64,000 nucleotides of DNA. Origin: Aliidiomarina sp. B3213. GTDB taxonomy: Bacteria; Pseudomonadota; Gammaproteobacteria; Enterobacterales; Alteromonadaceae. The DNA is taken from contig NZ_QMKJ01000001.1 of the NCBI RefSeq assembly GCF_003290085.1, positions 496,001 to 560,000 on the forward strand, in the 5' to 3' direction. Positions 59,697-64,000 of the stretch are shown here, one piece after another. Under the pieces are notes generated by a model. That model saw only the letters and a list, made by a program, of their open reading frames with translations, was not told where the DNA came from and did no database searches. The position numbers were made by a program, and so were the translations under genes. How positions within the stretch are numbered: the first letter of the stretch is position 1; each line of letters begins with the position of its first letter.

Positions 59697-60737
59697 TTAC
59701 TCCTCGCGATAGATTCCTACGGTGAGTTGTTCATTTGAGGTTTTACTAGCTCTATACATACCCTCTGTATTGAAGGGCATACTAATATTTCCCATCGGGT
59801 CTAAAATAATAACCCCACCGGTACCGCCAGCGTTTACCAAAACATCATGAATAACTTGATCACCAGCTTCGACTACAGACAACTGCTGGTACTTCACCCG
59901 GCTACAAATGTCTGCTGCCACATGGTAACGAATAAAGTACTCTCCGTGCCCAGTCGCTGATACAGCACAACTTTCATTATCTGCCCATGTACCTGCACCA
60001 ATTACTGGAGAATCACCGATACGGCCCCAACGTTTCGCAGTCATACCGCCAGTAGAAGTTCCTGCGGCTAGATTACCGTCTGCATCAAGAGCCACAGCCC
60101 CTACAGTTCCCATGTTAAACGCATTGTCCCAGTGCTGATGCGCGATTAATGTCGTTTCGTCTTCCGTTTGATTCAAAGCGGTAAGCGCTCGTTGTAACTG
60201 CTCGTAACGGTGAGGCGTATTGAAGTAAGTGTTACTAACCTGCTCCAAACCTTGTTCTCTCGCAAAAGACTCTGCGCCTTCTCCACTTAAAAATACGTGT
60301 CTAGAGCGCTCCATTACTGCCCTAGCAGCCTCGATTGGGCTTTTAATATTCGTTACGCCTGATACCGCTCCAGCTTCTAGGGTATCGCCCAGCATAATCG
60401 ATGCATCTAGCTCGTGCCTACCCTCATAGGTATACACGGCTCCTCTGCCGGCATTGAACAATGGATTCTCTTCCAATACCTGAATAGCAGCTTGAACAGC
60501 GTCTACAGCTTCACCGCCCGACTCTAGCACCGCATAACCCGCTTCAGTAGCCAAAGTTAATGCTTCACGTATCTCAGCTTCCTTTTCTCGAGACAAGTTA
60601 TCTCTAGTAATCGTGCCGGCCCCACCGTGTATCGCTATAGCAATCGGGGCATCACCAACACTATTCGGCTCGTTATCACTGCACGCTAACAGTGTAGCGC
60701 CCGCAGTTAACGCAATAACAAGATGACGAAGCTTCAT
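59697..60737 (-). CDS. Isoaspartyl peptidase/L-asparaginase-type Ntn hydrolase with lipoprotein signal
   Basis: Self-cleaving N-terminal nucleophile hydrolase of the plant-type asparaginase family. The 346 residues contain IAIHGGAGTITRD, GRGAVYTYEGRHELDASIM, the nucleophile Thr211 in MGTVGAVALD after self-cleavage, STGGMTAKRWGRIGDS and ATGHGEYFIRY. Unusually it begins with a lipoprotein signal: MKLRHLVIALTAGATLLACS, lipobox LLAC with Cys19 and Ser at +2, predicting outer-membrane attachment facing the periplasm. The E. coli enzyme IaaA lacks such a signal. Confidence 0.9.
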   Translation of the reverse strand: MKLRHLVIALTAGATLLACSDNEPNSVGDAPIAIAIHGGAGTITRDNLSREKEAEIREALTLATEAGYAVLESGGEAVDAVQAAIQVLEENPLFNAGRGAVYTYEGRHELDASIMLGDTLEAGAVSGVTNIKSPIEAARAVMERSRHVFLSGEGAESFAREQGLEQVSNTYFNTPHRYEQLQRALTALNQTEDETTLIAHQHWDNAFNMGTVGAVALDADGNLAAGTSTGGMTAKRWGRIGDSPVIGAGTWADNESCAVSATGHGEYFIRYHVAADICSRVKYQQLSVVEAGDQVIHDVLVNAGGTGGVIILDPMGNISMPFNTEGMYRASKTSNEQLTVGIYREE

Positions 60738-60857
60738 ATGTTCTCCTTAAACACTAGCCTTCCAATTAATTTAGTTCATTATGCGCAATCTACCACCTCG
60801 CGAACAAGTAAAGTGGGTGGTATCCTTTCAAAATAAATTAATTCAAACACGTATTTT

Positions 60858-62288
60858 ATGACCCAAACAACTTTTTATTGGCACGACTACGAGGCTGGTG
60901 GCGTAAACCCTCGGGTAGACCGCCCTATGCAATTCGCCGGCATACGCACAGATAGCGACCTAAATATTGTTGGCGAACCACTAAATATATTCTGCCAGTT
61001 AGCCCCTGATTACCTGCCTCACCCCGAAGCCTGTTTAATCACTGGCATAACGCCACAACAATGCCAACGTGACGGATTTATCGAAACGGAATTTGCAGGA
61101 AAAATTGCCCAAGAGCTTTCTGTGCCAGGTACGGTTTCTATTGGCTATAACAATGTGCGGTACGATGATGAAATGACACGGTTTCTGTTTTACCGGAATT
61201 TTATCGACCCCTACGCGCATACATGGGAAAACGGGAATTCACGTTGGGATCTTTTAGAATTGGTTCGCGCCTGCTACGCGCTGCGCCCAGAAGGAATTAC
61301 TTGGCCAGAAAAAGAAGATGGCTCTGTAAGCTTGAAACTTGAAGATCTCAGCCGAGTAAACCAACTTGACCACGGCAAAGCACACGATGCCCTTTCCGAT
61401 GTGTATGCATCTATCGCGCTTGCAAAGCTTATTAAAACTAAACATCCGAAGCTTTTTGACTTTGCATTCAGTAAACGAAAAAAGAATGACTTAGTCACAT
61501 TAATTGAGCAGAGCATGGTTCAGCAGAAGCCCCTTGTGCATGTGTCGGGCTTTTATGGCAAGGCAAATAGGTATTGTAGGTTAATTATGCCTGTTGCTTT
61601 TCACCCACAGCAATCCAATCAACTTATTGCTTGGCGTTTGGATATAAACCCTGAACAATGGCACAACGCGACACCGGAAGAGATACTTTCCGCGCTTTAC
61701 AGTAAAGAACTCGGGCCGGAAGAAAAACCTGGATTGGTCAAAATCACGTTGAATCAGTGCCCATTTTTAGCACCCGCAGGCGTTCTGGAGCAAGCACGTG
61801 CAAGTGAAATTGGTATTGATTTAGCTGCCGTTCAAGGGCACTTATCGGCTCTGCAAAATAGTGACCATTTAAAAGAGATATTGGTGCAAGCTGTGAGCTC
61901 CCAACAGCCTGACTTTCCAGATATAAACGACGTTGATCAAACGCTTTATTCAGGAGGTTTTATCAGTAACCAAACCAAGTCGCATATGAGCATGGTTAGG
62001 TCAATGCAGCCCGAACAATTGCAAGGCTCTCAAATTGTATTTGAAGACAACCGGTTTAATACCTTGTTAAAAAGGTACAAGGCTAGAAACTATCCCCAGC
62101 TATTAAGCGACGACGAGCTAAATCGTTGGATGCAGCATTGTCGGGAAAGAATGCAGTTTGGTGGTGACGGTTACTTAAGCCTAGAAGACTTTGCGCTTGC
62201 GCTGAATGAAGCGTCAGAACGTCATGCCGACGACCCCGCAAAAGTAAGAATACTAAAAGATCTTTATTTGTGGGCACAAAATCTATAG
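60858..62288 (+). CDS. sbcB: Exonuclease I
   Basis: Single-strand 3'-5' DNA exonuclease. The 476 residues contain the DEDDh sites: Asp10 and Glu12 in HDYEAGG, Asp103 in NVRYDDEMTR, and His/Asp in KAHDALSDVYAS, followed by the SH3-like and C-terminal SSB-binding domain. FYWHDYEAGG replaces the usual HDYETFG. The ATG has only a weak SD. A terminator follows. Confidence 0.95.
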   Translation: MTQTTFYWHDYEAGGVNPRVDRPMQFAGIRTDSDLNIVGEPLNIFCQLAPDYLPHPEACLITGITPQQCQRDGFIETEFAGKIAQELSVPGTVSIGYNNVRYDDEMTRFLFYRNFIDPYAHTWENGNSRWDLLELVRACYALRPEGITWPEKEDGSVSLKLEDLSRVNQLDHGKAHDALSDVYASIALAKLIKTKHPKLFDFAFSKRKKNDLVTLIEQSMVQQKPLVHVSGFYGKANRYCRLIMPVAFHPQQSNQLIAWRLDINPEQWHNATPEEILSALYSKELGPEEKPGLVKITLNQCPFLAPAGVLEQARASEIGIDLAAVQGHLSALQNSDHLKEILVQAVSSQQPDFPDINDVDQTLYSGGFISNQTKSHMSMVRSMQPEQLQGSQIVFEDNRFNTLLKRYKARNYPQLLSDDELNRWMQHCRERMQFGGDGYLSLEDFALALNEASERHADDPAKVRILKDLYLWAQNL

Positions 62289-62326
62289 AGCTTCTGCTTA
62301 ATTAAGCTAAACACAAAGCCCATACG

Positions 62327-62356
62327 AAAAAGCCACGCTTTGTAGCGTGGCTTTTT
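62327..62356. terminator. Bidirectional terminator after sbcB
   Basis: A 12-bp perfect stem (AAAAAGCCACGC / GCGTGGCTTTTT) with a 6-nt loop, serving sbcB and the convergent exporter gene. Confidence 0.9.
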
Positions 62357-62371
62357 ATTGCTTTATGTAAG

Positions 62372-64000
62372 TTACATTACCGGTTTCCCGTCTTCACCCT
62401 TTGGCCCAACTTTAAATAGTCTTGCCAACGCAGGGATAAGAATAAGCGCACCAAGCATGTTCCATATAAACATGAAAGTAAGTAACAAGCCCATGTCAGC
62501 TTGGAACTTAATTGGTGACCAAATCCAAGTTGCTACACCAATCGCTAGAGTTAAGCCCGTAAAGCCTACTGCCTTACCTGTTTTCGATAATGCATAAGCA
62601 TAGCTTTCAGTAAGGCTCATATTCTCTTTGAGTGCTTCTCTCATCTTACTGTAGATATAAATACCGTAATCGACACCAATACCCACACCTAGTGCAATCA
62701 CTGGCAGCGTAGCTACTTTCACGCCAATACCCAGCCACGCCATGAGCGCTTGGCTCATTACCGTAGTAAACATGAGTGGAAGAATAATACAAATAACCGT
62801 TCTAATGCTTCTAAAGGTAATGAGGCAAAGTGCAATAACCACGCCGTATACCCAAATCAACATCTTCATTTGCGCCGCTTCAATAACCTTATTGGTTGCA
62901 GCTTCAATGCCCGAGTTACCTGAAGCTAACAAGAACTCGATGTTGTCAGTTTCATACTCGTCAGCAAATGCATTTACTTCATCAACCACACGGTTCAACG
63001 TATCTGCCTTATGGTCGTTTAAGTAAAGAATAAGCGGAGCCATGGTACATTCTTGGTTAATCAATCCCGATGGTGCTTGCGAAATTGACGCATTGATCAC
63101 GAAGTCATCGCGGTTAATGCTATACCACTTTAAGTTACCTTCGTTAATACCCGCCATACCCAACTTCGAAACGTAGGTAATTGAACGCGTGGTTTGAACA
63201 CCTGGAACGTTCTCCATGTGCCATTGGAAACGGTCCATAAGCACCATGTTTTGCCAATCGATACACTCACCAGGTGGAGTTTCGGCCATCACAACAAAAA
63301 TATCTGTACTGGCACTGTAATTGTCCACCAAGAACGCGTTGTCCAAGTTATAACGAGAATCTGCTCGTAGTTCAGGCGCGCCGGTGTCTAAGTCACCAAT
63401 TTTAAGGTTTTGCGCTTGCCAAACGCCTACTACTGCCATAATTGCGGCTACTAATACCGCACCTTTTGCGTACGAAGGCTGGGTGAACTTGCCAAAGAAA
63501 GTTAATAATGGATGTGATTCACGACGCGTTTTTTGGAGGTGTTTGATACCACTTTCACTCACCCCTAAATACTTGGCTAAGACCGGCAGCAATCCAAGAT
63601 TAGTAAGCACGATAACGGCTACACCAATGCTGGCAGCAATCGCAAGTTCTTTGATTACCGCAATATCAATTACCATAAGCGTAGTAAAGCCTATAGCATC
63701 ACTCGCCAATGCTGTTAGCCCTGCCGCATATAAACTGCGGAACGCTAACCGAGATGACATTTCTTTTGAGTGCCCGTCGGTGCGGTTAGTGACTAACGCG
63801 TTGATTATCTGAACACCGTGACTCACGCCGATAGCAAATACCAGAAACGGAACAAGCATAGAGTATGGATTAATTCCGCTTCCGATGAGCTTAATAATGC
63901 CCAACTGCCAAATAACGGCGATTACTGAACACAACAAAACCATAAATGAGCCGCGTAAACAACGACTGTAGAGGTAGAGCATTCCAAACGTAATAAGCAT
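62372..64000 (-). CDS. RND superfamily (MMPL-type) exporter, 5' part outside the window
   Basis: C-terminal 542 residues of an MMPL/hydrophobe-exporter protein: two groups of membrane helices with SSD-like features (LVPFLVFAIGVSHGVQI; VIALGVGIGVDYGIYIYSKM) around a large periplasmic loop. Family members are about 770-800 residues, so roughly 230-260 residues are missing on the right. The first ATG at the edge is thus internal. Such exporters are often encoded next to DUF1329 and DUF1302 proteins in marine bacteria, and move lipids or hydrophobic compounds. Substrate unknown. Confidence 0.9.
   Translation of the reverse strand: MLITFGMLYLYSRCLRGSFMVLLCSVIAVIWQLGIIKLIGSGINPYSMLVPFLVFAIGVSHGVQIINALVTNRTDGHSKEMSSRLAFRSLYAAGLTALASDAIGFTTLMVIDIAVIKELAIAASIGVAVIVLTNLGLLPVLAKYLGVSESGIKHLQKTRRESHPLLTFFGKFTQPSYAKGAVLVAAIMAVVGVWQAQNLKIGDLDTGAPELRADSRYNLDNAFLVDNYSASTDIFVVMAETPPGECIDWQNMVLMDRFQWHMENVPGVQTTRSITYVSKLGMAGINEGNLKWYSINRDDFVINASISQAPSGLINQECTMAPLILYLNDHKADTLNRVVDEVNAFADEYETDNIEFLLASGNSGIEAATNKVIEAAQMKMLIWVYGVVIALCLITFRSIRTVICIILPLMFTTVMSQALMAWLGIGVKVATLPVIALGVGIGVDYGIYIYSKMREALKENMSLTESYAYALSKTGKAVGFTGLTLAIGVATWIWSPIKFQADMGLLLTFMFIWNMLGALILIPALARLFKVGPKGEDGKPVM

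Noticed and set aside
63384-63812. A 142-codon plus-strand frame in the exporter gene
   Set aside because: Antisense shadow of membrane-helix codons; no domain and no SD.
1-64000. tRNA, rRNA, CRISPR, insertion sequence, prophage, integron or toxin-antitoxin genes
   Set aside because: I looked for these on both strands and found no supporting sequence; all larger ORFs are housekeeping genes or shadows.

Overview
The window is chromosomal, housekeeping DNA from a gammaproteobacterium, most likely a marine Alteromonadales-type organism. The evidence is gene order. It carries the complete rpmF-plsX-fabHDG-acpP-fabF-pabC-mltG-tmk-holB-tatD cluster, gyrA/ubiG/nrdAB-yfaE, ydjA/sppA-ansA, ppsA/ppsR next to a DAHP synthase, and serC-hisC-aroA-cmk-rpsA-ihfB-lapAB-pyrF. 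All are arranged much as in Enterobacteria, Vibrio and Pseudomonas relatives. Base composition is even and moderate throughout. I see no rRNA, tRNA, CRISPR array, insertion sequence, prophage or integrase. The genus cannot be fixed from the sequence alone.

Layout. 1-8.4 kb: a YdiJ-type FAD/Fe-S dehydrogenase cut by the left edge; PEP synthase (ppsA) divergent from its regulator ppsR; a DUF1338 dioxygenase-like protein; a class II DAHP synthase; a flavin reductase-like protein. 8.5-14.4 kb: dipeptidase E, then the biotin locus, with bioBFCD divergent from bioA and no bioH. 14.4-21.3 kb: asnS, nitroreductase ydjA, signal peptide peptidase sppA, asparaginase ansA and a PAS-GGDEF diguanylate cyclase. 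21.3-21.66 kb: a gene-free stretch holding a candidate promoter, four RNA hairpins and a terminator, read here as a possible unannotated small RNA. 21.66-31.9 kb: the fatty acid/phospholipid initiation cluster with mltG, tmk, holB and tatD, headed by yceD and rpmF. 32-37.4 kb: maf, a HAD phosphatase, rluC and rne with a long leader. 37.5-49.2 kb: a long minus-strand supraoperon from gyrA down to comEA. 49.4-55.3 kb: ubiG, a HAD phosphatase, nrdA-nrdB-yfaE behind two NrdR boxes, and grxA. 55.3-64 kb: hrpA, a CBS-domain protein, a lipoprotein isoaspartyl peptidase, sbcB, and an RND/MMPL exporter cut by the right edge.

How the genes fit together. The left part links PEP synthesis and its control (ppsA, ppsR) to a PEP-consuming entry enzyme of aromatic synthesis. 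The middle couples phospholipid precursor supply (plsX, fab) to ribosomal protein L32, nucleotide kinase, clamp-loader and cell-wall functions. The right part joins serine, histidine, aromatic and pyrimidine synthesis to ribosomal protein S1, IHF and LPS control (lapAB), and joins class Ia ribonucleotide reductase to its iron-sulfur maintenance ferredoxin and a glutaredoxin.

Nothing here is an obvious new defence or mobile system. The observations that go beyond ordinary annotation are RNA-level: the orphan transcript at about 21.49-21.64 kb, and AGGA-loop hairpins in the rpsA and comEA leaders that resemble each other. A lipoprotein version of an enzyme family that usually lacks a lipid anchor is also of interest. 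Start codons were chosen by ribosome-binding sites and recalled family N-termini; no database search was possible.
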